From NCBI RefSeq assembly GCF_018623035.1, contig NZ_CP076023.1, positions 1,302,001 to 1,366,000 of the forward strand: a stretch of 64,000 nucleotides of DNA, given 5' to 3'. The notes beneath the pieces are model-generated. The model had not been told where the DNA came from and ran no database searches. It worked only from the letters and a program-made list of their open reading frames with translations. Origin of the DNA: Cellulomonas dongxiuzhuiae (GTDB lineage: Bacteria; Actinomycetota; Actinomycetes; Actinomycetales; Cellulomonadaceae). Position numbers and translations under genes: made by a program. Shown in pieces: positions 17,692-26,908 of this stretch (positions are counted from its first letter, which is position 1; each line of letters begins with the position of its first letter).

Positions 17692-18582
17692 ATGTCCACG
17701 GAATCCTGGGTCGTCGCCGGCCCGCAGGTCATCGAGGTCGAGGACGTCCGCGCGCTGCGCGTCGGGCTCGTCGGCGGACGTCTCGACGTCGTCGCGCACG
17801 ACGACCCCGACGCGCGTGGTGCGCGCCTCGAGGTGCACCGCGTCGACGGCCGCCCGCTGGAGGTGACCCTCGCCGACGGCGAGCTGCGTGTCGGGTACAG
17901 CTTCACGCTGGGCGGCTGGGAGGGGTTCGTCGAGAAGTTCCGCAACTTCCAGGACAAGGACCGCGCCGACGTGCACCTCGCGGTCCCGCGCAGCGTCCTG
18001 GCCAAGGTCGCCACCGTCAGCGCCGACGGGCTCGTCGCGGGTCTGCGGCAGGATGCGTCGGTGTCGACCGTCTCGGGGTCCGTGGTCGTCGACGACGTGC
18101 GCGGCAAACTGTCGGTCAACACCGTCTCGGGTGACATCGTCGTGCGCCGGCACGACGGCGACCTGCGCTTCAACACCGTCTCGGGCGAGATCGCCGCGTC
18201 CGGCGACCTGACCCTCGTGCAGGGCAACTCGGTGTCGGGAGCCGTCTCGCTCGACGTCGGCACCGGCACGTCCTCGCTGACGGTCACGACCGTCTCGGGC
18301 GACCTGACGGTGCGGCTGCCCGAGGGCGCCGGGCTGCAGGTGCGCGCGCAGTCCGTCTCCGGGCGGCTCGTGGTCGACGGGCGCGAGCACAAGGGCGCCG
18401 GGCCGGGGCACCGCACGGTCGACCTCGACGCGGGCGACGGCGGCACGTTCCTCTCGGCGACGACGGTCACGGGCCACGTCACGGTCCTGCGCGCGCCCGG
18501 GGTCGCTGACGACGTGGCGGACGCCGTGCCGGGTGACGCGACGGGCGACGTCGCCGACGACGTGACCAGCGGCCACGCCTGA
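17692..18582 (+). CDS. DUF4097 family beta-strand repeat protein
   Basis: A 296-residue protein with repeated SVSG/TVSGD-type turns (for example TVSGSVVVDDV, TVSGDIVVRR, TVSGEIAASG and TVSGDLTVRL) spaced about 19-27 residues apart, the pattern of the right-handed beta-helix in DUF4097 proteins. It has no signal peptide or membrane helix. Function is unknown, but DUF4097 genes are commonly paired with PadR regulators in actinobacteria, as here. The ATG at 17692 follows GGAGGT directly. The stop shares one base with the PadR start. Confidence 0.85.
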   Translation: MSTESWVVAGPQVIEVEDVRALRVGLVGGRLDVVAHDDPDARGARLEVHRVDGRPLEVTLADGELRVGYSFTLGGWEGFVEKFRNFQDKDRADVHLAVPRSVLAKVATVSADGLVAGLRQDASVSTVSGSVVVDDVRGKLSVNTVSGDIVVRRHDGDLRFNTVSGEIAASGDLTLVQGNSVSGAVSLDVGTGTSSLTVTTVSGDLTVRLPEGAGLQVRAQSVSGRLVVDGREHKGAGPGHRTVDLDAGDGGTFLSATTVTGHVTVLRAPGVADDVADAVPGDATGDVADDVTSGHA

Positions 18583-19187
18583 TGGCCCAGGTCTTCGCGC
18601 ACGGCCAGCTGCGGCTGTACCTCCTCGCGCTCCTCGAGGACGGGCCGCGGCACGGCTACGAGCTCATCACCGCGCTGTCGGACCGGTTCGGCGGCACCTA
18701 CCGGCCGAGCGCCGGCACGGTCTACCCGCGGCTCGCGAGGCTCGAGGAGGAGGGCCTCGTCCGGCGCTCCGACGACGGGCGCAAGGCCACGTACACGCTG
18801 ACGGACGCCGGCCGGGCCGTGCTCGACGAGCGGCGCGGCGACCTCGCCCACCTCGAGGCCGAGATCTCGGAGACGGTGCGGGCCCAGGCGTCGCAGGTGC
18901 GGGACGACGTGCAGGCGGCCATGCGCGGGCTGCGCGCCGACCTCGCGTCGGCCGCGCAGCGGGCGCGTGACGCGGCGACCCCGGTGTCCGGCGCGCCGGA
19001 CCCGCAGCGCACGGCGTCCCACCGGCGCCGCGTCGAGGCGGAGGCTGTCGTGCGGCGCTTCGGCGACGAGGTCCGCGCCGACCTGCGCCGTGCGGACGCC
19101 GCGGCGGGCGTCGACGAGCTCACGGTCGAGACGCTGCGCACGGTGCTGGACACCGCGCTGCGCACGATGCGCTCGACCCTGCGCTGA
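18582..19187 (+). CDS. PadR family transcriptional regulator
   Basis: A 201-residue regulator. The N-terminal 80 residues form a PadR winged helix: LRLYLLALLEDGPRHGYELI, GTYRPSAGTVYPRLARLEEE then GLVRRSDDGRKATYTLTDAG. A long C-terminal helical part, rich in Arg and Ala, would mediate dimerisation. It overlaps the DUF4097 stop (TGATG), so the two are one transcript, and it is the obvious candidate to bind the inverted repeat upstream of DUF4097 and repress its own operon. The inducing signal is unknown. Confidence 0.88.
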   Translation: MAQVFAHGQLRLYLLALLEDGPRHGYELITALSDRFGGTYRPSAGTVYPRLARLEEEGLVRRSDDGRKATYTLTDAGRAVLDERRGDLAHLEAEISETVRAQASQVRDDVQAAMRGLRADLASAAQRARDAATPVSGAPDPQRTASHRRRVEAEAVVRRFGDEVRADLRRADAAAGVDELTVETLRTVLDTALRTMRSTLR

Positions 19188-19233
19188 CGCACGCCCGGGG
19201 GCGGTGGGGCCGCGACCGATGCAGGTGCGGCGG

Positions 19234-19728
19234 CTAGGCGCGGGAGGGGTGGACGGCGCGGCGGCGACGGGCGCGACCGGTCCACGCGCGCGCCGCTCCC
19301 GCGGACGCGGCACCGACCACAGCCCACACCGCCGCGGCGCCGACGTGCCCCACGACGAGCAGGACCGCGGCACCGAGCACGGCGCCCGTCACCGCGAACC
19401 CGGCGACGTGGCGGGCCTCGGACGTCTCGTGGCGCAGCAGGTGCGCCGTCGCGATGCCGCCCGGCCAGCCCAGCACCAGCAGCGCGGCGAGGTGCAGCGC
19501 GTACATCATGGCGAGGATCGCCGCGGCGGTGGCGGCGTCCACGCCCTCACGGGACGTCGGGCGCTCGACCACGATGTACCCGACGTAGAGCACCACGGCG
19601 GCGCCCAGCAGGATCAGCGCGGCGCGCCCGCACACCTCGAGGACGGCCCACGGGCCCACGACGCGCGGGGCGGGGGTGTCGAGCCGGGGTCCCGTCGACG
19701 GGACGGGCAGGGGATCAGGCGCCGTCAT
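19234..19728 (-). CDS. Hypothetical multi-pass membrane protein
   Basis: A 164-residue protein with about four hydrophobic helices (ALILLGAAVVLYVGYIVV, AAAILAMMYALHLAALLVLG, VAGFAVTGAVLGAAVLLVVG and a weaker last one) and a basic C-terminal tail. I do not recognise a family. It overlaps the SGNH gene by 14 bases and is therefore translationally coupled to it. The protein begins with a Pro-rich cytoplasmic stretch. It is probably real because codon usage matches its neighbours and the overlap is tight. Confidence 0.65.
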   Translation of the reverse strand: MTAPDPLPVPSTGPRLDTPAPRVVGPWAVLEVCGRAALILLGAAVVLYVGYIVVERPTSREGVDAATAAAILAMMYALHLAALLVLGWPGGIATAHLLRHETSEARHVAGFAVTGAVLGAAVLLVVGHVGAAAVWAVVGAASAGAARAWTGRARRRRAVHPSRA

Positions 19729-20314
19729 CGGGCAGACCGAGCCAGGCCTGCCACCCGGTGTGCAGGACGAGCCAGGCCATGAGGCCGTAGCCGGCCTGGC
19801 CGGGTAGCTGGTGCGGGGAGGTCGCCATGTCGGCGAGCCACTGGTCGTGCGCGGCGAGCGGCGAGTACATGTCGACGTACGGCACCCGACGCCGTGCCGC
19901 GACGTCGCCCAGCGCCGCCGACAGCTCCGCGAGCCGGTCGCCGTCGTGCGGTGCGCCCGGCGGCGGTCCGACGACGAAGGCCGGGATGCGGCGCTGGTCG
20001 GCGATGTCCAGCACGTTGGCCAGGTTGAGCCGGCTGCGCGCCAGCGACAGCCCGGCGCCGATGTCGGCGCGGCCCAGCGCCACGACGAGGCGGTTGTCGG
20101 CGTGCGGCGAGAGCCGGCGGGAGACCTCGGCGTCCCAGCGGGCGCCGAGCTCGGTGCTGGTCTCCCCGGGGACGGCCAGGGTGAGGACCGTCAACGGGTC
20201 CGGGGCGGGCGTGCGGGCGGTGACGCGTCCGACCCACCCGAGGCCCTTCGGGTCGCCCGCGCCGGCCACCAGCTCGTCCCCGACGACCGCGAGGCGCAGC
20301 GGCAGCTCACCCAC
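19715..20314 (-). CDS. SGNH/GDSL-fold protein lacking the usual nucleophile serine
   Basis: A 199-residue protein of the SGNH hydrolase fold. Block I reads VVGDELVAGAGDPKGLGWVGRV, where lipases and esterases have GDS; the catalytic Ser is replaced by Glu. Block III is present as VVALGRADIG (normally GxND) and block V as SPHQLPGQAGYGLMAWL, where the His remains but the preceding Asp is lost. The fold is therefore clear, but classical esterase chemistry is doubtful. The GTG start at 20314 is followed by a normal first strand. It precedes and overlaps the membrane protein gene. Confidence 0.72.
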   Translation of the reverse strand: MGELPLRLAVVGDELVAGAGDPKGLGWVGRVTARTPAPDPLTVLTLAVPGETSTELGARWDAEVSRRLSPHADNRLVVALGRADIGAGLSLARSRLNLANVLDIADQRRIPAFVVGPPPGAPHDGDRLAELSAALGDVAARRRVPYVDMYSPLAAHDQWLADMATSPHQLPGQAGYGLMAWLVLHTGWQAWLGLPDDGA

Positions 20315-20428
20315 GCAGCATCACTCCTGCCCATGCCCGCAGCGCCGGGCCGTCCGGTGCCTGCTCGGGCGACAGTCTCTCAGGCGCGGGCCGCCTGGTC
20401 GTGCCGTTCGGTGCGCGGGTCGGCCCGA

Positions 20429-20449
20429 GTCGCCCGGCGTCCGGGCGAC
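20429..20449. terminator. Hairpin terminator after the 53-residue membrane protein gene
   Basis: A perfect 9-bp stem (20429-20437 with 20441-20449) with a three-base loop lies about ten bases beyond the stop of the minus-strand gene at 20459-20620. Confidence 0.55.
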
Positions 20450-20458
20450 CGGACCGGG

Positions 20459-20620
20459 TCAGCGGGAGAAGACCTGCGTCAGGGGTGTGCGGTGCGCGTC
20501 GTCGACGTGCGAGGGGGGCGGTTCACGGTGGCCCAGGCCGTCGTCGCGCACGGCGCGGGCCAGGCCGCCGAGGACGGCGGCGACGGACAGGGTCGCGAGG
20601 ATCAGCCAGAAGATGTCCAT
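20459..20620 (-). CDS. Small single-pass membrane protein, 53 residues
   Basis: The peptide starts MDIFWLILATLSVAAVLGGLA, one hydrophobic helix, then a polar tail with RDDGLGHREPPP and ends TQVFSR. I do not recognise it. It is read divergently from the GlxA-type regulator, 93 bases from its start, with a hairpin terminator just beyond its stop. Its short length and single helix resemble small membrane proteins that are often unannotated. Codon bias agrees with coding. Confidence 0.6.
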   Translation of the reverse strand: MDIFWLILATLSVAAVLGGLARAVRDDGLGHREPPPSHVDDAHRTPLTQVFSR

Positions 20621-20648
20621 GGCAGAAACTGTGCTCTCGTCGATATCG

Positions 20649-20662
20649 TGCCACGAGTGGCA
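20649..20662. promoter_or_regulatory. Palindrome TGCCAC-GA-GTGGCA in divergent promoter region
   Basis: A perfect 6-bp inverted repeat with a 2-base spacer lies between the divergent starts at 20620 and 20714. Related TGGCA half-sites occur nearby, so it may be an operator for the GlxA-type regulator. Confidence 0.4.
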
Positions 20663-20713
20663 GATGTGCCGACAAGCGTTGAGATCCTGCCAACCACGTG
20701 CGACCGTGGCAAC

Positions 20714-21721
20714 ATGCTCCGGACCGTCACCGTCGTCGCCCTGCCCCACGCCGCGCCGTTCGAGCTCGGGACCGCCTGCGAGGTCTTCGGGATCGACCGC
20801 TCCGACACGGGCGGCCCGACCTTCGACTTCCGGGTCTGCGGCCCCGTCGCCGGCGCCGTCATGCCCACCAAGGGTGGGTTCTCCATCGTCGTCGAGCACG
20901 GCCTGGAGGCCACGCTCGACGCCGACCTCGTCGTCGTCCCCGCGTACGGGATGCCGGCGGCAGGCGTCCCCGCCGAGGTGCTGATGGCACTGCGCGACGC
21001 CCACGCCCGCGGGGCGTGGATCCTGTCGATCTGCAGTGGTGCCTTCGCCCTGGGGGAGGCCGGCCTGCTGGAGGGACGGCGCTGCACGACGCACTGGATG
21101 CACGCCGCGGAGCTCGCCGCGCGGTTCCCGGCGGCGACCGTCGACCCCGACGTGCTCTTCGTCGAGGACGGCCGCGTGATCACCGGCGCCGGGACGGCCG
21201 CCGGCATCGACGCGTGCCTGCACCTCGTGCGCCGCGAGCTCGGTGCGGCGGCCGCGACCAGCGTCGCGCGCCGCATGGTCGTCCCGCCGCAGCGCGACGG
21301 CGGCCAGGCGCAGTACGTGGACACGCCGCTGCCGTCCGTCGCCGACACCCTCGCCCCGCTGCTCACCTGGATGCTGGAGCACCTCGACGAGGAGCTGGGC
21401 GTCCCGGTGCTCGCCGCGCAGGCGCTCATGTCGGAGCGGACCTTCGCGCGCAGGTTCCGTGCCGAGACGGGCGTCACGCCGGCTGCGTGGGTCGCACGCC
21501 AGCGCGTGGGGCGCGCCCAGGAGCTCCTCGAACGCACCGACGCGCCCGTCGACGAGGTGGCCCGGCGCTGCGGCTTCGGCTCCGCGGCGCTCCTGCGCCA
21601 CCACTTCGCGCGGACGCTCGGCACGACGCCGCTGGCCTACCGCCGCCGGTTCACCCGCACGCCGGTGGCCGGGTCCGCCGACGGCCTGGACGACGAGGAA
21701 CGGGCTGAGCGCGCCTCCTGA
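20714..21721 (+). CDS. GlxA family transcriptional regulator (DJ-1/PfpI domain plus AraC domain)
   Basis: A 335-residue two-domain regulator. Residues 1-180 form a DJ-1/PfpI glutamine-amidotransferase-like domain, with SICSGAFALGEAGLLEG carrying the conserved nucleophile-elbow Cys; it probably senses a ligand and is not expected to be catalytic. Residues 215-320 are an AraC/XylS DNA-binding domain with two helix-turn-helix units: SERTFARRFRAETGVTPAAW and DEVARRCGFGSAALLRHHF. The regulon is unknown, but the divergent small membrane protein gene and the palindrome between them are candidate targets. It faces a shared terminator with kgd. Confidence 0.9.
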   Translation: MLRTVTVVALPHAAPFELGTACEVFGIDRSDTGGPTFDFRVCGPVAGAVMPTKGGFSIVVEHGLEATLDADLVVVPAYGMPAAGVPAEVLMALRDAHARGAWILSICSGAFALGEAGLLEGRRCTTHWMHAAELAARFPAATVDPDVLFVEDGRVITGAGTAAGIDACLHLVRRELGAAAATSVARRMVVPPQRDGGQAQYVDTPLPSVADTLAPLLTWMLEHLDEELGVPVLAAQALMSERTFARRFRAETGVTPAAWVARQRVGRAQELLERTDAPVDEVARRCGFGSAALLRHHFARTLGTTPLAYRRRFTRTPVAGSADGLDDEERAERAS

Positions 21722-21765
21722 CCGGGCGACGCCGGCACGCGGGCGCACACCCGGGCAGGACGACG

Positions 21766-21812
21766 ACGGGGCCGGCCCGGCCCTCCCGTGCGGGAGGGCG
21801 GTCCGGCCCCGT
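21766..21812. terminator. Bidirectional terminator between glxA-type gene and kgd
   Basis: A long G/C stem, interrupted by small mismatches, runs from 21766 to 21812; its inner part is a perfect 8-bp stem (21781-21788 with 21791-21798) and its outer part pairs GGGGCCGG with CCGGCCCC. It sits between two converging genes. Confidence 0.75.
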
Positions 21813-21822
21813 GGGCGTCGGC

Positions 21823-24800
21823 TCAGCGCGCGAAGGCGGCCTCGATCAGCGCCTTCTGCTCGACGGCGTGCTTCTTGGCCGACCCGGCCGCGGGCGAGGC
21901 GGACTCGGGGCGGGACACCACCTGCACGTCGCGCCCGACGATCCGCGGCAGGTGCGTGGACATGAACGTCCACGGCCCCTGGTTGCGCGGCTCGTCCTGC
22001 ACCCACACCAGCTCCGCGTCGCCGTACGGCGCGAGCGCCTCGGCGATCGCGTCCGGCTCCAGCGGGTAGAGCTGCTCGAACCGCACGATCGCTGTCTGCT
22101 GGTCACCCGAGGACACGCGCTGCGCCAGCAGGTCCCAGTAGACCTTGCCCGAGCAGAGCAGCACGCGCGTGACCTGGTCGGCCTTGCCGGCGGCCAGGTC
22201 GTCCCCGACCACGGTCCGGAACGTGCCCGTCGTGAAGTCCTGCACGTCCGACGTCGCCGCCTTGAGGCGCAGCATCGACTTGGGCGTGAACACCACGAGC
22301 GGGCGGCGCGGGCGCTGGTACGCCTGACGGCGCAGCAGGTGGAAGTGCGACGCGGGCGACGACGGCTGCGCGATCGTCATGTTGTCCTCGGCCGCGAGCT
22401 GCAGGAACCGCTCGATCCGGGCCGACGAGTGGTCCGGTCCCTGGCCCTCGTAGCCGTGCGGCAGCAGCAGCACGACCGACGAGCGCTGGGCCCACTTCTG
22501 CTGGGCGGAGGAGATGAACTCGTCGATGACGGTCTGCGCGCCGTTGACGAAGTCGCCGAACTGCGCCTCCCACAGCACCAGCGCGTCCGGGCGCTCCACC
22601 GAGTAGCCGTACTCGAACCCGAGCGCCGCGTACTCCGACAGCGAGGAGTCGTAGACCCAGAACTTCGCCTGGTCGCCCGACAGGTACAGCAGCGGGGTCC
22701 ACTCGGCGCCCGTCTCACGGTCGTGCAGCACCGCGTGGCGCTGCACGAACGTGCCGCGACGCGAGTCCTGACCGGCGAGGCGCACCGGCGTGCCCTCGAT
22801 GAGCAGCGAGCCGAACGCGAGGATCTCGCCGTAGCCCCAGTCGATGCCCCCGTCCCGGCTCATGCGCTCGCGCTTCTCCAGGAGCTGGGCGAGCTTCGGG
22901 TGAACCGTGAAGCCCTCGGGCGGGCTCACGTGGGCGTGACCGATGCGCTGGAGGACGGAGGCGGGCACCGCCGTCTGCCAGCCGACCATGACGCCGGCGT
23001 CCTCCTGCTGGGACTCCGGGCGCTCGAGGCCCGCGACGGTCTCGACGTCCGCCGGGGGCGGCGTCCAGCCGTCCTCGCGCGTCTCGCTGAACACGCGCTC
23101 GAGCTGCGACTGGTAGTCGCGCAGGGCCTGCTCGGCCTCCTCGATCGTGATGTCGCCGCGCGCCACGAGGGTCTCGGTGTAGATCTTGCGCACCGACCGC
23201 TTGGCCTCGATGAGGTTGTACATCAGCGGCTGGGTCATCGACGGGTCGTCGCCCTCGTTGTGGCCGCGCCGGCGGTAGCAGACCATGTCGATGATGACGT
23301 CGCGGTCGAACTGCTCGCGGTACTCGAACGCCAGCTCGGCGATGCGCACCACGGCCTCGGGGTCGTCCCCGTTGACGTGGAAGATCGGGACCTGCAGCCC
23401 CTTCGCCACGTCCGTCGCGTACTGCGACGAGCGCGACGACGACGGCCCGGTGGTGAACCCGACCTGGTTGTTGACGATCACGTGGATCGTGCCGCCCGTG
23501 CGGTAGCCGCGCAGCTGCGCCAGGTTCAGGGTCTCGAACACCACGCCCTGGCCGGCGAACGCCGCGTCGCCGTGGATGAGGATCGGCAGCACCGAGAAGC
23601 CGTCGCCGCCCAGGTCGATGAGGTCCTGCTTGGCGCGCACGATGCCCTCGAGCACCGGGTCGACGGCCTCGAGGTGCGACGGGTTGGCGGCCAGGTACAC
23701 GTCGGTCGTCGCACCGGACTCCGCCGTGAAGACCCCCTCCGTACCCAGGTGGTACTTCACGTCGCCGGAGCCCTGCACCGACTTCGGGTCCTGGTTGCCC
23801 TCGAACTCGCTGAAGATCTGCCCGTAGGACTTGCCGGCGATGTTCGCCAGCACGTTGAGCCGCCCGCGGTGGGCCATGCCGATGCCGACCTCGTCGAGCC
23901 CGCCGTTCGCCGCGCGCGACAGGATCGCGTCGAGCAGCGGGATGAGGGACTCGCCGCCCTCGAGCGAGAAGCGCTTCTGGCCGACGAACTTGGTCTGCAG
24001 GAACGTCTCGAACGCCTCGGCCGCGTTGAGGCGGCGCAGGATCCGCAGCTGGTCCTCGCGCGGGGTGCGTGCGTAGCCGGACTCCAGGCGCTCCTGCAGC
24101 CACCGCCGCTGGCGGGGGTCCTGCAGGTGCATGTACTCGGCGCCCACGGTGCGGCAGTACGAGTCCCGCAGCAGGCCGAGGACGTCACGCAGCGTCGCGC
24201 GCGTCTTGCCGGTGAAGCCACCGGTGGGGAAGGTGCGGTCCAGGTCCCACAGCGTCAGGCCGTGGTTCTGCACGTCCAGGTCGGGGTGCTTGCGCTGGCG
24301 GTAGGCCAGCGGGTCGGTCTCCGCCATGAGGTGGCCGCGCGAGCGGTACGCGTGGATGAGCTCGGCGATGCGGGCGGGCTTGATCGCCTCGGCGTCGGGG
24401 TCGTGGTTGGCGTCGCGGACCCAGCGCACGGGCTCGTAGGGCACGCGCAGCGCCGCGAAGACGCGGTCGTAGAAGCCGTCCTCGCCCAGCAGCTTGCGCG
24501 AGAGGATCCGCAGGAAGTCGCCCGACTGCGCGCCCTGGATGATGCGGTGGTCGTAGGTCGACGTGATCGTCAGGACCTTCGAGACGCCCATCCGGTTGAG
24601 CTGCTCGTCCGACGTCCCGGCGAACTCCGCCGGGTAGTCCATCGCGCCGACGCCGACGATCGTGCCCTGGCCCTGCATGAGGCGCGGGACCGAGTGGACC
24701 GTGCCGATGGTGCCGGGGTTCGTCAGCGAGATCGAGGTGCCGGCGAAGTCCTCGACCGTGAGCTTGTTGGTGCGCGCCCGGCGCACGACGTCCTCGTACG

Positions 24801-25620
24801 CGGTCCAGAACTGCGCGAAGTCGAGCGTCTCGGCCTTCTTGATCGAGGGCACGAGCAGCTGGCGCGTGCCGTCGGGCTTGGCCAGGTCGATCGCGAGACC
24901 CAGGTTGACGTGCGCGGGCGTCAGGACGCCCGGCTTGCCGTCGACGAGCGTGTACGACGCGTTCATGGCGGGCATCTCGCGCACCGCCTCGACCAGCGCG
25001 TAGCCGATGAGGTGCGTGAACGACACCTTGCCGCCGCGACCGCGGGACAGGTGGTTGTTGACGACGATGCGGTTGTCGACCATCAGCTTGGCCGGCACGG
25101 CGCGCACCGACGTCGCCGTCGGCACCTCGAGCGACGACTCCATGTTCGTCACGACGCGGGCCGCCGGCCCGCGCAGCCGCTGCACGTCGTCGACGGGCTG
25201 GACGTCCGGGGCGTCGGTGCGGCGCGTCGCGACCGCCGCGTAGGGCGCGGTGGCCGGCTGCGCCGTCGCGACCGGCGAGGGCGTCACCTCGACGACGCGG
25301 GCCTCGGCTCCGTCGGCCGGCGCGGGGGCGGCAGGCCTGGCGGCGCCGTCACCCGCGGGCGCGGCCGGAGCGGCGGGCGCAGCGGGCGCCGCAGGTGCCG
25401 GGGGTGGCGCGGGGTTCCCGGGCGGGGACGCGTCGCCGTTGGTCGCGGCCCCCGTCGTCTCGGGCTTGTAGCCCTCGAAGAAGTCCCACCAGGCGGGGTC
25501 CACCGCGTTGCGGTCCTTCTGGTACTGCTCGTACAGCTCGTCGACCAGCCACTCGTTCGCACCGAAGTCGGCACGGGTGGAGTCTGACTGCGCGTTCTGC
25601 GTCACGCTGGGATCGCCCAC
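21823..25620 (-). CDS. kgd: Multifunctional 2-oxoglutarate metabolism enzyme (alpha-ketoglutarate decarboxylase/dehydrogenase E1-E2 fusion)
   Basis: A 1265-residue fusion typical of actinobacteria. After an N-terminal helix [15 protein letters not shown] and an Ala/Pro-rich linker comes an E2-like acyltransferase domain (about residues 170-400) with [17 protein letters not shown] bearing the catalytic His, then a thiamin-diphosphate E1o domain with [14 protein letters not shown], the ThDP/Mg motif GDAAFAGQG ending VIVNNQVGF, and a transketolase-like C-terminus. It converts 2-oxoglutarate to succinyl-CoA with E3 and lipoyl-E2, or to succinic semialdehyde. The GTG at 25620 is used; a GTG at 25605 also fits. 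TAGTGT at 25670-25675 is a possible -10. Confidence 0.95.
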   Translation of the reverse strand: MGDPSVTQNAQSDSTRADFGANEWLVDELYEQYQKDRNAVDPAWWDFFEGYKPETTGAATNGDASPPGNPAPPPAPAAPAAPAAPAAPAGDGAARPAAPAPADGAEARVVEVTPSPVATAQPATAPYAAVATRRTDAPDVQPVDDVQRLRGPAARVVTNMESSLEVPTATSVRAVPAKLMVDNRIVVNNHLSRGRGGKVSFTHLIGYALVEAVREMPAMNASYTLVDGKPGVLTPAHVNLGLAIDLAKPDGTRQLLVPSIKKAETLDFAQFWTAYEDVVRRARTNKLTVEDFAGTSISLTNPGTIGTVHSVPRLMQGQGTIVGVGAMDYPAEFAGTSDEQLNRMGVSKVLTITSTYDHRIIQGAQSGDFLRILSRKLLGEDGFYDRVFAALRVPYEPVRWVRDANHDPDAEAIKPARIAELIHAYRSRGHLMAETDPLAYRQRKHPDLDVQNHGLTLWDLDRTFPTGGFTGKTRATLRDVLGLLRDSYCRTVGAEYMHLQDPRQRRWLQERLESGYARTPREDQLRILRRLNAAEAFETFLQTKFVGQKRFSLEGGESLIPLLDAILSRAANGGLDEVGIGMAHRGRLNVLANIAGKSYGQIFSEFEGNQDPKSVQGSGDVKYHLGTEGVFTAESGATTDVYLAANPSHLEAVDPVLEGIVRAKQDLIDLGGDGFSVLPILIHGDAAFAGQGVVFETLNLAQLRGYRTGGTIHVIVNNQVGFTTGPSSSRSSQYATDVAKGLQVPIFHVNGDDPEAVVRIAELAFEYREQFDRDVIIDMVCYRRRGHNEGDDPSMTQPLMYNLIEAKRSVRKIYTETLVARGDITIEEAEQALRDYQSQLERVFSETREDGWTPPPADVETVAGLERPESQQEDAGVMVGWQTAVPASVLQRIGHAHVSPPEGFTVHPKLAQLLEKRERMSRDGGIDWGYGEILAFGSLLIEGTPVRLAGQDSRRGTFVQRHAVLHDRETGAEWTPLLYLSGDQAKFWVYDSSLSEYAALGFEYGYSVERPDALVLWEAQFGDFVNGAQTVIDEFISSAQQKWAQRSSVVLLLPHGYEGQGPDHSSARIERFLQLAAEDNMTIAQPSSPASHFHLLRRQAYQRPRRPLVVFTPKSMLRLKAATSDVQDFTTGTFRTVVGDDLAAGKADQVTRVLLCSGKVYWDLLAQRVSSGDQQTAIVRFEQLYPLEPDAIAEALAPYGDAELVWVQDEPRNQGPWTFMSTHLPRIVGRDVQVVSRPESASPAAGSAKKHAVEQKALIEAAFAR

Positions 25621-25792
25621 TTCCGGTGCGCGGTGCCGGACCGCGCCATCGCCAGTTCTGTTGACGACAACACTACGTGCTCGGCGGCGGCGACCGCCCC
25701 TCGCGGCGCACCCGCGGACGTGATCTGTGCAGCCTCTTCACCCCGCCGGCGGGCGGGGGTCAACGGCCCCTAAAGACGACCTGGGAGAGCGC

Positions 25793-26908
25793 TCAAGGGC
25801 GGGTCCGCGGCAGCCCTCCGCGGCGGACCGCACCGTCCGCCGGCAGGAGCACGCGCATCGTGCAGCCGGACGCCGAGTCGGCGACCGCGACCGAGCCGCC
25901 GTGCAGCTCGACCGCCCAGCGGACGATCGCCAGCCCCAGGCCCGTGCCACCCGTCGAGCCCTGACCGGTCAGCGCGGGGGTGTTGCCGCGCACGAAGCGC
26001 TCGAACACGTGCGCGCGCTGGTCCCGCGCGATGCCCGGACCGCGGTCGATCACGTCGACCCGCACGTCGTGCCCGTCGCGGCGCGCGACGACGCGCACCT
26101 CCTCGTCGGGCGGCGAGTGGCGCGCGGCGTTCTGCAGGAGGTTCGCGACCACCTGGTGCAGGCGCTCGGGGTCGGCCGGGACCGTGAGGTCCGCCGGCTC
26201 GACGTCGACGGAGAAGCGCAGGTGCTTGTCCGCGCCCACGAGCGACGCCTCGTCGGCCGCCTGCCGCAGCAGCTCGCCGACGTGGACCTCCTCGAGGCGC
26301 AGGTCCATCGCACCGGCCTCCACCCGCGACAGGTCGAGCAGCGACGACACGAGACGCGAGAGCCGCTCGGTCTGCGCGAGCGCGACCTGGAGCGTGGCCG
26401 GGTCGGGCTCGCTGACACCGTCGACCATGTTCTCGAGCACGGCCTGCAGCGCGGTGACGGGCGTGCGCAGCTCGTGCGAGACGTTCGCGACGAGCTCGCG
26501 ACGGAACGTGTCCAGCTGCTGGAGGTCGTCGGCCATCGTGTTGAACGCCTCGGCGAGCTGCCCGACCTCGTCGCGGCTCGTCGAGCGCACGCGGCGGCTG
26601 TAGTCGCCGCCTGCCATGGCCCGCGCCGCCTCGGTCATCTCGCGCAGGGGCGACGTCATGCCGCGCGCGAGGATCTGCGTGACAACCAGGGACAGCGCGA
26701 TCGCCAGGGGCAGCGTGCGGCTCGGGCCGAGCGCCTGCCCGTACCCCACCCAGATGACGAACGCGGCCAGCGTGACGGTCGCCGCGACCAGCACGCCCAG
26801 CTTCATCTTGATGCTGCGCAGCGGGTCGAGCGGGCGCACGTCGGGCAGGCGCCAGCGCTCGGAGTCCCCGCGGGCGTGCCGGGCGTGCGGCTCGGGGCCG
26901 GACGTCAC
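25793..26908 (-). CDS. Two-component sensor histidine kinase
   Basis: A 371-residue kinase. Two hydrophobic helices near residues 33-65 with almost no extracellular loop, a HAMP domain (MTSPLREMTEAARAMAGGDYSRRV), a HisKA domain with phosphoacceptor His in ELVANVSHELRTPVTAL, and an HATPase_c domain with VVANLLQNAARHSP (N box), DRGPGIARDQRA (G1) and GGTGLGLAIVRWAVELHGG (G2). The short outer segment suggests it senses within the membrane or inside the cell. The GTG start overlaps the regulator stop by four bases (GTGA), giving a clear partner pair. Confidence 0.92.
   Translation of the reverse strand: MTSGPEPHARHARGDSERWRLPDVRPLDPLRSIKMKLGVLVAATVTLAAFVIWVGYGQALGPSRTLPLAIALSLVVTQILARGMTSPLREMTEAARAMAGGDYSRRVRSTSRDEVGQLAEAFNTMADDLQQLDTFRRELVANVSHELRTPVTALQAVLENMVDGVSEPDPATLQVALAQTERLSRLVSSLLDLSRVEAGAMDLRLEEVHVGELLRQAADEASLVGADKHLRFSVDVEPADLTVPADPERLHQVVANLLQNAARHSPPDEEVRVVARRDGHDVRVDVIDRGPGIARDQRAHVFERFVRGNTPALTGQGSTGGTGLGLAIVRWAVELHGGSVAVADSASGCTMRVLLPADGAVRRGGLPRTRP

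Noticed and set aside
19234..19728. Annotating this gene as a transporter
   Set aside because: Four helices are visible but there is no transporter signature, so it is left as hypothetical.
21811..25587. A 1258-codon open frame antisense to kgd
   Set aside because: High GC removes stop codons from the complementary frame; the translation is Arg/His/Val-rich with no domains, while the kgd strand encodes a recognisable enzyme throughout.
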